Notes under the pieces: model-generated
Seen by the model: only the letters and a program-made list of their open reading frames with translations
What the model was told of the DNA's origin: nothing
Database searches by the model: none
Translations under genes and position numbers: made by a program
Source of the DNA: Thermomicrobiaceae bacterium
GTDB taxonomy: Bacteria > Chloroflexota > Chloroflexia > Thermomicrobiales > Thermomicrobiaceae
Direction: 5' to 3'
Length of the DNA: 58,582 nucleotides
Assembly: GCA_014874455.1 (NCBI GenBank)
Contig: JADBJL010000077.1
Span: 1 to 58,582, forward strand
Shown here: positions 23,614 through 32,640 of the stretch, in pieces
How the letters are laid out: each line of letters starts with the position of its first letter
Numbering within the stretch: the first letter of the stretch is position 1

Positions 23614-26484
23614 ATGCAACCGGGGGCTGTCGTCACCTACCGCGAGCGCGAGTGGATCGTCCTCCCAGCTCCGGACGATGAGGTTCTTCTGCTGCGGCCG
23701 CTCACCGGCACCAGCGATGATGCGGTCGCCGTCCATCGCCGGCTGTCGGAGCTCATCGCCTACTCGCTCGAGTGGGAGCGCGTGGCGCCGGCCCAGTTCC
23801 CACTGCCATCACCCGACGAGGTAGGCTCGGCGCGCGACGTGCGCCTCCTCTGGCAGGCGGCTCGCCTGCTCCTCCGCGAGGGAGCTGCCCCGTTCCGCAG
23901 TCTCGGCCGGGTCTCCATCCGCCCGCGCGCCTACCAGCTCGTGCCGCTCCTCATGGCTCTCCGGCTCGACCCGGTGCGGCTGCTCATCGCCGACGACGTC
24001 GGGGTGGGCAAGACGATCGAAGCTGGGCTCATCGCCCGCGAACTCTGGGAGCGCGGGGAGATCCGTCGCCTGGCCGTCCTCTGCCCGCCCTACCTCTGCG
24101 ACCAGTGGCAGGGGGAGCTGAACGAGAAGTTGGGGTTCGACGCCGTCGTCATCGGTCCACAGACGCTGCGCGCGCTCGAGCGCGAGACGCCACCCGGCCG
24201 GAGCGTGTACGAGCACTTCCCCGTCCAGGTGCTCAGCATCGACTGGGTCAAGCTCGAGCGGAATCGCCACCAGTTCCTCGTCCACCGGCCCGATCTGGTC
24301 ATCGTCGACGAGGCCCACGGCGTGACCCCTAGCGGCGGGCGGGAGCGCCATCTGCGCTATCAGCTCGTCCGCGAGCTGGCAAGCGACGTACAGCGGCACC
24401 TCATTCTGCTCACCGCCACGCCGCACAGCGGGATCCGGGCCTCGTTCGGCCAGCTCCTGGGGCTGCTCGATGAGCGCTTCAGTACCTGGGAAATCGACCG
24501 TCTCACCGAGGAGCAGCGCGCGACCCTGGCGCGTCACCTCGTCCAGCGCACTCGGGCCGACCTCCGCCACCGGTGGGGCGATGCCGATGTCTTCCCGACC
24601 CGTGAGCCACAGGACGCGACCTATACCCTCTCTCCTGCCTACCGTGCGCTCTTCGAGGCTGTCCACGGCTTCTGCACCGAGATCGTGCGCAGCGGTGAGG
24701 CACTCCAGGAGCATCGCCGCCGGATGCGCTGGTGGAGCGCGCTGGTGCTGCTGCGCTGCGTCATGTCCAGCCCGCGCGCAGCCGTCCTGGCGCTCGAGCG
24801 CCGGCGCAAGGACGAACCGCCCGACTCGGAGGACGAGAGCGTGCTTCTGGGGCCGGACGGGCAAGTACCGGTCGTCGAGCCGAGCGACGCCATCCACCTC
24901 GACGAAATCCCTACCCCGGTGCTCGACCGCGCTGTGGCCGACCTGGCCGACTCGGACCGCCGGCGCCTGGCCGCGCTCCACAAGCAGGCTGCCGCCATCG
25001 GCCCTGAGCACGATACGAAGCTCCAGCGGTGTGTCGAGACCACCCGCCGGCTACTGGACGAGGGCTTCCACCCGGTGATCTGGTGCACCTATGTCGATAC
25101 GGCCGAGTACGTGGCCGAGCACCTGCGTGCCGAACTGGCGGACGACTATCCCGGCCTCCAGGTCGAATGCCTGACTGGCCGGGTGGGTGAGGAAGAGCGT
25201 CGACAGCGCGTCGCCGGGCTGCTCGATGCCCCGCGCCGACTCCTCGTCGCCACCGACTGCCTCAGTGAGGGCATCAACCTGCAAGAGGGGTTCGACGCCG
25301 TCCTCCACTACGACCTGCCCTGGAACCCCAACCGGCTGGAGCAGCGCGAGGGACGCGTCGACCGCTACGGCCAGCCGCGTGACCGGGTGCGGGCCATCCG
25401 CTTCTACGGCCAGGACAACCCAGTCGATGGAGCCGTCATCTCCGTCTTGCTCGACAAGGCGCGCGAGATCCGCCGCACGCTCGGCATCTACGTGCCGGTG
25501 CCGGAGGACGAGCGCACGCTGGCCGAGGTGCTCGTCCACCGCCTCTTCCTGCGCGGCGCCTCGGCCGCCCAGCTCGCGTTGCCGCTGGGCCCAGACCCGG
25601 TCGGGGAGCTCCATCACCGCTGGGACATCGACGTCGAACGGGAGAAGGTCAGCCGCACCGTCTTCGCCCAGCGCGCGCTCGACCCGGGCGTAGTGGCCCG
25701 CGAGCTGGAAGCCTGCGATGCCGTGCTGGGCGATCCGGACGCAGTACGCCGGTTCCTGCTCGACGCGGCCCAGGCGATCGGGCTGCTCGTCGCCCCCGAC
25801 CCACGCCAGCGCGACGTCTGGACGGTGCGCACCGACGATGCCACGCTCGACGGGGTGCCCGACGATGTCCGCGCCGCGCTCCCCCGGCCGAAGGGCGGCC
25901 GCTGGCAGGTCACCTTCACCAGCCCTGGGCCGACCGGGGTGACCTATCTCGGGCGGAACCATCCGGCCGTGACCGCGCTGGCCCGGCACCTGTTCGAGCG
26001 CGCCTTCGCTCGCGTGCTGGGCCCTTCGCCAGCCCAGCGGATCGGCGTGCTGCGCACCCGCCGGGTGGAGCGACTGACCACGCTGGTGCTCCTGCGCGCC
26101 CGCTACCACCTGGCGCAGCCGGGCCGCCCGGTGGGACTGAGCGAAGAAGTGCTCGTCACTGGCTGGCGCGGGCAACCGGCCCAGCTCCTGGCGCCCGGCG
26201 AGGCGCTGGATCTCCTCGAGCGCGTCGAGCCTGACGACGAAGTGCCCCGCGGCGAGCAGCGCGAGCTGGTCGAGCACGCCTTGCAGCGCCTCCAGCTCCT
26301 GCTCGACGACCCGGAGACGTCGCCGTTCGCCCGGCTCCTCTCCGAGCGGGCGGACGAGCTGCTGGCGGCCCACCGGCGGGTGCGGCAGGAAGTGGGCGAG
26401 CGGGTGCGCGGGCTACGTGTGCACCCCTACTGGCCGCCGGACGTGCTGGCGCTCCTCGTGCTCCAGCCCGTGGTGTCTCGATGA
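23614..26484 (+). CDS. SNF2/RapA-type helicase (DrmD-like)
   Basis: 956 aa from ATG 23614 (the GTG 3 nt earlier is an alternative). SF2 motifs: I D128-V-G-V-G-K-T134, II D232-E-A-H235, III TATPHSG (267-273), and VI QREGRVDRYGQ starting at about residue 577. The DVGVGKTIEAGLI signature is of the SNF2/RapA group. Length and context (ATGA overlap with an Eco57I-type adenine methyltransferase) match DrmD of class 1 DISARM; this comes from pattern and gene order, not a search. The C-terminal 300 residues are Arg-rich helical. It likely translocates on dsDNA and cooperates with the methyltransferase in antiphage defence. Confidence 0.8.
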   Translation: MQPGAVVTYREREWIVLPAPDDEVLLLRPLTGTSDDAVAVHRRLSELIAYSLEWERVAPAQFPLPSPDEVGSARDVRLLWQAARLLLREGAAPFRSLGRVSIRPRAYQLVPLLMALRLDPVRLLIADDVGVGKTIEAGLIARELWERGEIRRLAVLCPPYLCDQWQGELNEKLGFDAVVIGPQTLRALERETPPGRSVYEHFPVQVLSIDWVKLERNRHQFLVHRPDLVIVDEAHGVTPSGGRERHLRYQLVRELASDVQRHLILLTATPHSGIRASFGQLLGLLDERFSTWEIDRLTEEQRATLARHLVQRTRADLRHRWGDADVFPTREPQDATYTLSPAYRALFEAVHGFCTEIVRSGEALQEHRRRMRWWSALVLLRCVMSSPRAAVLALERRRKDEPPDSEDESVLLGPDGQVPVVEPSDAIHLDEIPTPVLDRAVADLADSDRRRLAALHKQAAAIGPEHDTKLQRCVETTRRLLDEGFHPVIWCTYVDTAEYVAEHLRAELADDYPGLQVECLTGRVGEEERRQRVAGLLDAPRRLLVATDCLSEGINLQEGFDAVLHYDLPWNPNRLEQREGRVDRYGQPRDRVRAIRFYGQDNPVDGAVISVLLDKAREIRRTLGIYVPVPEDERTLAEVLVHRLFLRGASAAQLALPLGPDPVGELHHRWDIDVEREKVSRTVFAQRALDPGVVARELEACDAVLGDPDAVRRFLLDAAQAIGLLVAPDPRQRDVWTVRTDDATLDGVPDDVRAALPRPKGGRWQVTFTSPGPTGVTYLGRNHPAVTALARHLFERAFARVLGPSPAQRIGVLRTRRVERLTTLVLLRARYHLAQPGRPVGLSEEVLVTGWRGQPAQLLAPGEALDLLERVEPDDEVPRGEQRELVEHALQRLQLLLDDPETSPFARLLSERADELLAAHRRVRQEVGERVRGLRVHPYWPPDVLALLVLQPVVSR

Positions 26485-29400
26485 CCCCCTGGGTCCGGGA
26501 GGAGGGAGCGGTGGTAGCGACGGTACTGGAAGCGGAAGCGCGAGCGACCATCGAGCGCCGCCAGGCCGTCCGCCTGGAAGGCAACCTCTTCAGCCCTGAC
26601 CTGATCGAGCAGCTCCGGCGCGGTGAGGGCGACGGCCAGCGGCCTGGCGACTTCAACCTACCGCGCGGCCACTCGCTGCTCGACGAGATCGCCGCGGCCT
26701 ACCGCGACGCGCTCGGCTGGTGGGACGTCTTTCGCCGCCGGCTCGAGGCGCTGCCGGAGAGCGACCGCGGGACGAGTCTCACCCGCGAAGAGTGGATCCG
26801 CCCGCTGCTCCACCGGCTTGGGTACGAGCTGGCCCGTAACCCGACCGCCTATCGCCTCGGCAACCAGACCTACTTCATCTCGCACCGCGCCGGGCGGAGC
26901 GATCGCGACGACGCCCCCGAGGACGCCCCGCCTGTCCACGTCGCCGGGGCGCGGCAGGAGCTGGGGCGAGTCGACCCGTCCGGCGTGCCGCGCCTTTCGC
27001 CCCACGCGCTGGTGCAGGAGTACCTGAACCGCTCCGACCACCTCTGGGGCCTGGTCACCAACGGCCTGGTGCTGCGCGTGCTGCGCGCCTCGCCAGCGCT
27101 CCGCCGCCAAGCCTACCTCGAGTTCGACCTGGAGGCGCTCTTCGAAGGCGAGCGCTTCGACGACTTCGCGCTCCTCTACCGGCTGCTCCACCGCTCGCGC
27201 CTGCCCGACGGCCTGGTCGACGCCGAGCGCTGCTGGCTGGAGCGCTACTACCAGCGCTCGCTCGAGGAGGGCTCCCGCGCTCGCGACCGCCTGCGCGACG
27301 GGGTCGAGCGCTGCCTGCTGGCGCTCGGCAACGGCTTCCTCAACCACCCGAAGAACGGCGAGTTGCGGCAGGCGCTCGAAGGCAACAACTTCTCCCCGGA
27401 TAAGCTCTACGCCGAGCTGCTCCGGCTGGTCTACCGCCTGCTCTTCCTCCTCGTGGTCGAGGAGCGCGGCCTGCTCGGGGGCAACGACCTCTACCGCCGG
27501 CACTACAGCGTCAGCCGGCTGCGCGCGCTCGTCGATCGCCGCGTGGCGGCCACGGAAGATGACGACCTCTGGCTGAGCCTGCTGACCCTCTGGCAGCTCC
27601 TGCGCGACTCCGCGCTGCAGGTGGACGGCCGGCCCGCCGCCGCGCTGCTCGGCCTTCATGTGCTCGACGGCGGGCTCTTCGCCCCGGCGGCCTTCGAGTC
27701 CTGGCGGCTCACCAACCGCGACCTGCTCGAGGCCGTCCGCTGGCTGGTGACGATGGAGGGTGACGGCGGCCGCTACCCGGTCAACTACGCGGCGCTCGAC
27801 GTGGAGGAACTCGGCTCCGTCTACGAGAGCCTGCTCGAGAACCAGGCCGAGGTCAAGCAGTCGGGCGGCAGGCTGCTCTTCGAGTTCGCCGAGGGCACCG
27901 AGAAGAAGCTGACCGGCTCTTACTACACGCCGCACGAGCTGGTGAGCGAGCTGGTGCGCTCAGCGCTGGTGCCGGTCGTCGAGGAACGGCTGCGCGCCGC
28001 CCGGACGCGGGAGGAGCAGGAGCGGGCGATCCTGGGGCTGCGCGTCTGCGACCCCGCTGTTGGCTCCGGGCATTTCCTGCTCGCCGCCGCCCGGGAGCTA
28101 GCCAAGCGGCTAGCCCAGGTGCGCACCGGCGAGGAGGAGCCGGCGCCTGAGCGCCTGCGCGAGGCGCTGCGCGACGTCGTGCGCCACTGCCTCTACGCGG
28201 TCGACAAGAACCCGCTCGCCGTCGAGCTCTGCAAGCTGGCGCTCTGGATCGAGGGGCACGCCCCCGGCCTGCCGCTCACCTTCCTCGACCACCACGTCCG
28301 CTGTGGCGATAGCCTGGTCGGCGTGTTCGACCTCGACGTGCTGGTTGCTGGCATCCCCGACGACGCATACGAGCGTGAGGATCGCGGAGAGCGGCAGAAC
28401 GCTCAGCCGCTCCGGGCGCGCAACCGCAAGGAGCGTACCCAGCGAGCGATCGGCCTGGACGACGTCGACCCGGAGGAGTCGTTGCTCGAGCTGGGCGTCA
28501 TGTTCGAGGACCTGGCCCGGCGGCCCGACCGGGATGTCTTGCAGGTGCACGCGCTGGCGGCCGACTACGAGCGCCTGCGCGCCGACCCTCGGTACCGGCG
28601 CCTGCGCGAGGCCTGCGACCTCTGGACGGCGGCCTTCTTCGCCGATCTGCGCCAGCCGGGCCTGGTGCCGACGACCGCCGACGTCCACCGGGCGCTGGCC
28701 GGTCGCCCGCTCGACGACCCGCAGCGGGGGGCGAGCGCCGAGGAACTCGCGGCGAAGTTGCGATTCTTCCACTGGCCGCTCGAGTTCCCCGACGTCTTCG
28801 CTGGCGGCGGCTTCGACGTCGTCCTGGCCAACCCGCCCTGGGAGCAGCTCCAACCCGAGGAAGTCAAATTCTTCACCGCGATAGGCGCCACCGACATCGC
28901 GCAGCTAAGTGGCGACCAACGCAAACAAGTCATACGAGCACTGGGTCGTACAAATCCCGCCCTCGCGACTGCATGGAAACGGTACCAGCGCACCATCCAT
29001 CTAACCGCCAATTTCGTTAGTAGTTCCGGCCGCCTTCCGGAAGCGGGTAGAGGAAAGATCAACACCTACGCCGTCTTCGCCGAGCTGGCCTGGCGGCTGC
29101 TCAGCCCGCGGGGCCGCGCCGGGCTGGTGGTGCCGACCGGCATCGCCACCGACGATACCACCAAGCACCTCTTCGGCGCGCTCGTCGCCGAACGCGCGCT
29201 GGTCAGCCTGTTCGACTTCGAGAACCGGCTGGGCCTCTTCCCCGGCGTGCACCGTAGCTACAAGTTCTGCCTGCTGACGCTGGCGGCCGGCGGCCACCCC
29301 GAGCCGGCCCGCTTCGCTTTCTTCCTCCACCGGGCCGACGACCTCCGCGACCGCGAGCGGGCCTTCACCCTGACGCCGGAGGACTTCGCCCTCATCAACC

Positions 29401-30671
29401 CCAACACCCGCACCTGCCCGGTCTTCCGCCGCCAGCGTGACGCCGAGTTGACCCGCGCCGTCTACCGCCGCGTGCCGGTGCTCCTGCGCGAGCAGCCCGA
29501 GGAGAACCCCTGGGGCGTCAGCTTGCGTCAGGGGCTCTTCAACATGACCTCTGACTCGGGTCTGTTCCGCACGCGGGCGCAGCTCGAGGCCGCCGGCTAT
29601 CGTCTTGTCGGCAACGTCTTCGTCCGGGGGGAGGCCCTCACCCCCGGCCCCTCTCCCCGTGGGAGAGGGGAGCACAGCCGGGGGGACGAGGGCCCCTCTG
29701 TCTACCTCCCCCTCTACGAGGCCAAGCTGGCCCACCAGTTCGACCACCGCTGGGCCAGCTACGGCGGCCCCGGCCGCTGGGACGGCCCGCCGGAGCCGGG
29801 CGGCCCGCCCTGGCTGGCCAAGCGACCCCAAAAGCCCGACGACGCCGTCGAGCTGGCTGCCGCGGCCAAGGCCGACCCCGCGCTGGTGGTGCTGCCGCGC
29901 TACTGGGTAGCCGAGGCCGAGGTCGAGGCCCGGCTGGCCGGGCGCTGGGGGCGCGGCTGGCTGCTCGGCTGGCGAAACATCACTAACGCCACCAACGAGC
30001 GCACGGTCGTCGCGACGGTTATCCCCCGGGCGGCGGTGGGGCACAGTTTCCTGCTCATGCTGCCCGACCTGGAGAAGACCGGAAGCCCGTGGTGCCTGCT
30101 GGCGAACCTGAACGCCCTCGCCGTCGATTACGTGGCGCGGCAAAAGCTAGGCGGCACAAATCTGACCTTCACCATCATGAAGCAGCTCCCCGTCCTGGCG
30201 CCCGCGGCCTACGCCCGGCCCTGCCCGTGGCACCCGGGCCTGACGCTCGCCGAGTGGATCCGCCCGCGGGCGCTCGAGCTGCTCTACACCGCCTACGACC
30301 TCGCTCCCTTCGCCCGCGACCTCGGCTATCACGGTCCGCCCTTCCGCTGGGACGAGGAGCGCCGCTTCCTGCTCCGCTGCGAGCTGGACGCCGCCTACTT
30401 CCACCTCTACGGCCTCTCCCGCGACGACACCGCCTACGTCCTCGGCACCTTCCCGCTGGTTGCGGAGCGCGACCGCGCCCGCTACGGCGAGGAGCGCACC
30501 GCGCGGGTGACCCTGGAGCTGTACGACGCGCTCGAGCGCGCCATGCAGAGCGGCCTCCCCTACCGCACCCCCCTCGACCCGCCGCCCGCCGACCCCCGCG
30601 CCGCTCACCCGCTCAGCACTGTTCCACAACCGGTTGTGCTGGAATCCGGTTCACGCGATCACGAGGAGTGA
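26481..30671 (+). CDS. Eco57I-type N6-adenine DNA methyltransferase (DrmMI/PglX-like)
   Basis: 1396 aa. ATG 26481 overlaps the helicase stop by 4 nt; GTG 26511 after GGAGGAGGGAG is an alternative start. SAM-binding motif I is CDPAVGSGHFLLA (D524), and the catalytic motif IV NPPW is at 784-787 (ANPPWEQLQ). The N-terminal about 500 residues resemble the helical parts of large type II/BREX-type methylases; the C-terminal part is a target-recognition region. It probably methylates adenine in host DNA so that the system spares self. An in-frame palindromic repeat (about residues 1052-1073, TPGPSPRGRGEHSRGDEGP) is inserted in the recognition region. No endonuclease motif is evident. Confidence 0.85.
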   Translation: MTPWVREEGAVVATVLEAEARATIERRQAVRLEGNLFSPDLIEQLRRGEGDGQRPGDFNLPRGHSLLDEIAAAYRDALGWWDVFRRRLEALPESDRGTSLTREEWIRPLLHRLGYELARNPTAYRLGNQTYFISHRAGRSDRDDAPEDAPPVHVAGARQELGRVDPSGVPRLSPHALVQEYLNRSDHLWGLVTNGLVLRVLRASPALRRQAYLEFDLEALFEGERFDDFALLYRLLHRSRLPDGLVDAERCWLERYYQRSLEEGSRARDRLRDGVERCLLALGNGFLNHPKNGELRQALEGNNFSPDKLYAELLRLVYRLLFLLVVEERGLLGGNDLYRRHYSVSRLRALVDRRVAATEDDDLWLSLLTLWQLLRDSALQVDGRPAAALLGLHVLDGGLFAPAAFESWRLTNRDLLEAVRWLVTMEGDGGRYPVNYAALDVEELGSVYESLLENQAEVKQSGGRLLFEFAEGTEKKLTGSYYTPHELVSELVRSALVPVVEERLRAARTREEQERAILGLRVCDPAVGSGHFLLAAARELAKRLAQVRTGEEEPAPERLREALRDVVRHCLYAVDKNPLAVELCKLALWIEGHAPGLPLTFLDHHVRCGDSLVGVFDLDVLVAGIPDDAYEREDRGERQNAQPLRARNRKERTQRAIGLDDVDPEESLLELGVMFEDLARRPDRDVLQVHALAADYERLRADPRYRRLREACDLWTAAFFADLRQPGLVPTTADVHRALAGRPLDDPQRGASAEELAAKLRFFHWPLEFPDVFAGGGFDVVLANPPWEQLQPEEVKFFTAIGATDIAQLSGDQRKQVIRALGRTNPALATAWKRYQRTIHLTANFVSSSGRLPEAGRGKINTYAVFAELAWRLLSPRGRAGLVVPTGIATDDTTKHLFGALVAERALVSLFDFENRLGLFPGVHRSYKFCLLTLAAGGHPEPARFAFFLHRADDLRDRERAFTLTPEDFALINPNTRTCPVFRRQRDAELTRAVYRRVPVLLREQPEENPWGVSLRQGLFNMTSDSGLFRTRAQLEAAGYRLVGNVFVRGEALTPGPSPRGRGEHSRGDEGPSVYLPLYEAKLAHQFDHRWASYGGPGRWDGPPEPGGPPWLAKRPQKPDDAVELAAAAKADPALVVLPRYWVAEAEVEARLAGRWGRGWLLGWRNITNATNERTVVATVIPRAAVGHSFLLMLPDLEKTGSPWCLLANLNALAVDYVARQKLGGTNLTFTIMKQLPVLAPAAYARPCPWHPGLTLAEWIRPRALELLYTAYDLAPFARDLGYHGPPFRWDEERRFLLRCELDAAYFHLYGLSRDDTAYVLGTFPLVAERDRARYGEERTARVTLELYDALERAMQSGLPYRTPLDPPPADPRAAHPLSTVPQPVVLESGSRDHEE
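29648..29670. repeat. Palindromic repeat unit inserted in frame in the methyltransferase gene
   Basis: A 10-bp perfect stem (CCCCTCTCCC / GGGAGAGGGG) with a 3-nt loop, inside the wider segment CTCACCCCCGGCCCCTCTCC that encodes LTPGPSPRGRG. This is a known type of interspersed repeat found inside proteins and between genes of many high-GC bacteria. Confidence 0.7.
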
Positions 30672-30676
30672 GCACT

Positions 30677-32440
30677 ATGGGTCGAGTGAAACGACTGATC
30701 ATCGAGGGGTACCGATCGATCGACTCACCAATCGAGATCGAGTTTCCCGAGGATGTACCGCTGGTGCTCATCGGTGAGAACAACGCCGGAAAGTCCAACA
30801 TCGTGCGTGCGCTAGACCTTGTTCTCGGGGAAAGGTGGCCAGGTAGCTATGACCCCGATGACCACGACTTCTTTGGGCGGAGAAGCGAGAATCGCCGGAT
30901 TGAGATCGCTGTCGAGGTCGAGGGGGTGACCAGGTCAAATAGAGTACCGGTCAGAAGGTTCGTGTGGAAATTTCCGACCGTCGATCAGAGACCCTACCGA
31001 GTAGTGTTCAATGATGGAACAGAGTCAATATATGTCAGCAATGAAATGCGCGAACAGTGTGCTTGTATTCTCGTGAGTGCGGATAGAAGACTTGCGCAAC
31101 ACCTAAGCTACTCGACGAAGTATACGCTTTTGTCAAAGCTTACGAGGAAGTTCCACAAGGCACTTATTTCAGATGAGAATCGGGTGTCTAATCTGCAGAA
31201 ACAGTTCAATCTACTTTCTGAAATATTTCGCGGGGTACCAGAGTTTACAGCCTTTGCGAAGGAGTTCCAAAGGCAGGTTGAAGAGTTCTCGGGTACAATC
31301 GAATACGCCCTGGGCATGGACTTCTCTGCATTCGACCCGTCCAACTACTTTCGATCCCTTCGCGTTCAGCCTGTCGAAAACGAGGAACCTCGGACGTTCG
31401 AGGAGCTCGGCACCGGTCAAGAGCAGATCCTCGCCATCTGTCTTACATACGCGTATGCGTCTACCTTCTATGGGACAGATGGGTTGCTCCTCGTCATCGA
31501 GGAACCAGAGGCCCATCTTCACCCTCTCGCTCAGCGTTGGGTAGCGCAGAAACTTAGAGAACTCGCCCAAACAGGGGTGCAGGTAGTCATCACGACCCAT
31601 AGTCCCGCGTTCCTCGATGTCACGGGACTCCCGGGATGGGTTCGCGTATACAAACGCGACGGAGCGACAAAGGTCATCCAGCTTACAGCAGAGAAGCTAG
31701 CCGAGTACTGTCGATCGACCGGCGGGACGAGAGCGACTTCGGAGAACATCCTCTCGTTCTATGCGGCCGGCGCAACCGAAGACATATTGGCCGGCATGTT
31801 CGCGCGTAAGGTTTTTCTCGTCGAGGGGCCATCGGAAGCCCTAGCCTTGCCCGTTTACCTATCCAGGGTAGACCTCAACCCTACGCAGGCCGGCATTGCT
31901 GTTATCTCGGTGGGTGGCAAGGGAAGTTTGGCTAAATGGTGGAGGCTGTTTTCCGCGTACGGTATACCCACCTACATCAGCTTTGATAATGACCGTGAGG
32001 ACGACGATAGTGGAAAGAAGCGTGAGGATGTGCTGTACGCAATCGGATTTCGAGAGGAAGCTGAACGCGTTCTCCAGACCGAGGAATTAGAAGTAGAAGG
32101 TGCGTTCGCAGTTTTCGGCAAGGATTTCGAGTCGTGTATGCAAAGATATTTTGGTGATGAGTATATGCGCCTCATGAAAGAAGCGCAAGAAGTCCATGGG
32201 TTGACTGCTAGAACAAGCAAGCCATTGGTGGCACGCTATGTTGCGGAGAGGCTCGAATACTCGGAAGAAGCGGAAGGCTGGCGAAGGCTCAAAGAGCTAG
32301 CTGATCGCATTCAAGCCTTGAAGACACCGGCGGTAGCGCCGACTGCCACTGACGATTCGCCGCTTAGTGTCGCTCCACAGTCTTTGGTAGAAGATGTGGA
32401 GTCGGAGCAGGAAAACGAGTTTGACGACATCCCATTCTAG
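30677..32440 (+). CDS. OLD-family ATPase-TOPRIM nuclease
   Basis: 587 aa from ATG 30677, with GAGGAG 9 nt upstream, 6 nt after the methyltransferase stop. N-terminal SMC/ABC-type ATPase: Walker A GENNAGKS (33-40), Walker B IEEPEAHLHP (274-283), H-loop TTHSP (306-310). C-terminal TOPRIM: E383-G-P-S-E387 and D437-N-D439. Such proteins cut DNA and are found alone as OLD nucleases or as GajA of Gabija. Base composition is visibly lower in GC than the genes on both sides, and codon use differs, so it probably arrived separately. It could restrict phage DNA together with the methyltransferase pair. Confidence 0.85.
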   Translation: MGRVKRLIIEGYRSIDSPIEIEFPEDVPLVLIGENNAGKSNIVRALDLVLGERWPGSYDPDDHDFFGRRSENRRIEIAVEVEGVTRSNRVPVRRFVWKFPTVDQRPYRVVFNDGTESIYVSNEMREQCACILVSADRRLAQHLSYSTKYTLLSKLTRKFHKALISDENRVSNLQKQFNLLSEIFRGVPEFTAFAKEFQRQVEEFSGTIEYALGMDFSAFDPSNYFRSLRVQPVENEEPRTFEELGTGQEQILAICLTYAYASTFYGTDGLLLVIEEPEAHLHPLAQRWVAQKLRELAQTGVQVVITTHSPAFLDVTGLPGWVRVYKRDGATKVIQLTAEKLAEYCRSTGGTRATSENILSFYAAGATEDILAGMFARKVFLVEGPSEALALPVYLSRVDLNPTQAGIAVISVGGKGSLAKWWRLFSAYGIPTYISFDNDREDDDSGKKREDVLYAIGFREEAERVLQTEELEVEGAFAVFGKDFESCMQRYFGDEYMRLMKEAQEVHGLTARTSKPLVARYVAERLEYSEEAEGWRRLKELADRIQALKTPAVAPTATDDSPLSVAPQSLVEDVESEQENEFDDIPF

Positions 32441-32446
32441 CCTCCA

Positions 32447-32599
32447 TTGTGTAGGGCGTACGCCGAGAAGTCTCAGGGCGGGCGGTGCGCCGGGGAGGAG
32501 GCGGCGAGCCGGGCTGGGTACCGCTGCTTCACCTCGGTGGAGGAGTTCCAGGAGTACCCAATGCGCGGCGCTCTCGCCCTCGAGCCAGCGGAGGCCTGA
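32447..32599 (+). CDS. Possible short gene remnant before the nuclease gene
   Basis: A frame of 50 aa from TTG 32447. The end GYRCFTSVEEFQEYPMRG is protein-like. There is no ribosome binding site, and the frame may be a degenerate gene end. It lies 6 nt after the ATPase-TOPRIM stop. Confidence 0.2.
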   Translation: MCRAYAEKSQGGRCAGEEAASRAGYRCFTSVEEFQEYPMRGALALEPAEA

Positions 32600-32640
32600 G
32601 CGCGCGGGCCAGGCGCCGAGGGGAAAGGAGGGCCGGGAGG

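Noticed and set aside
29648-29670. Internal terminator in the methylase gene
   Set aside because: The stem is perfect but is followed by no T-tract on either strand and is within a continuous coding frame.
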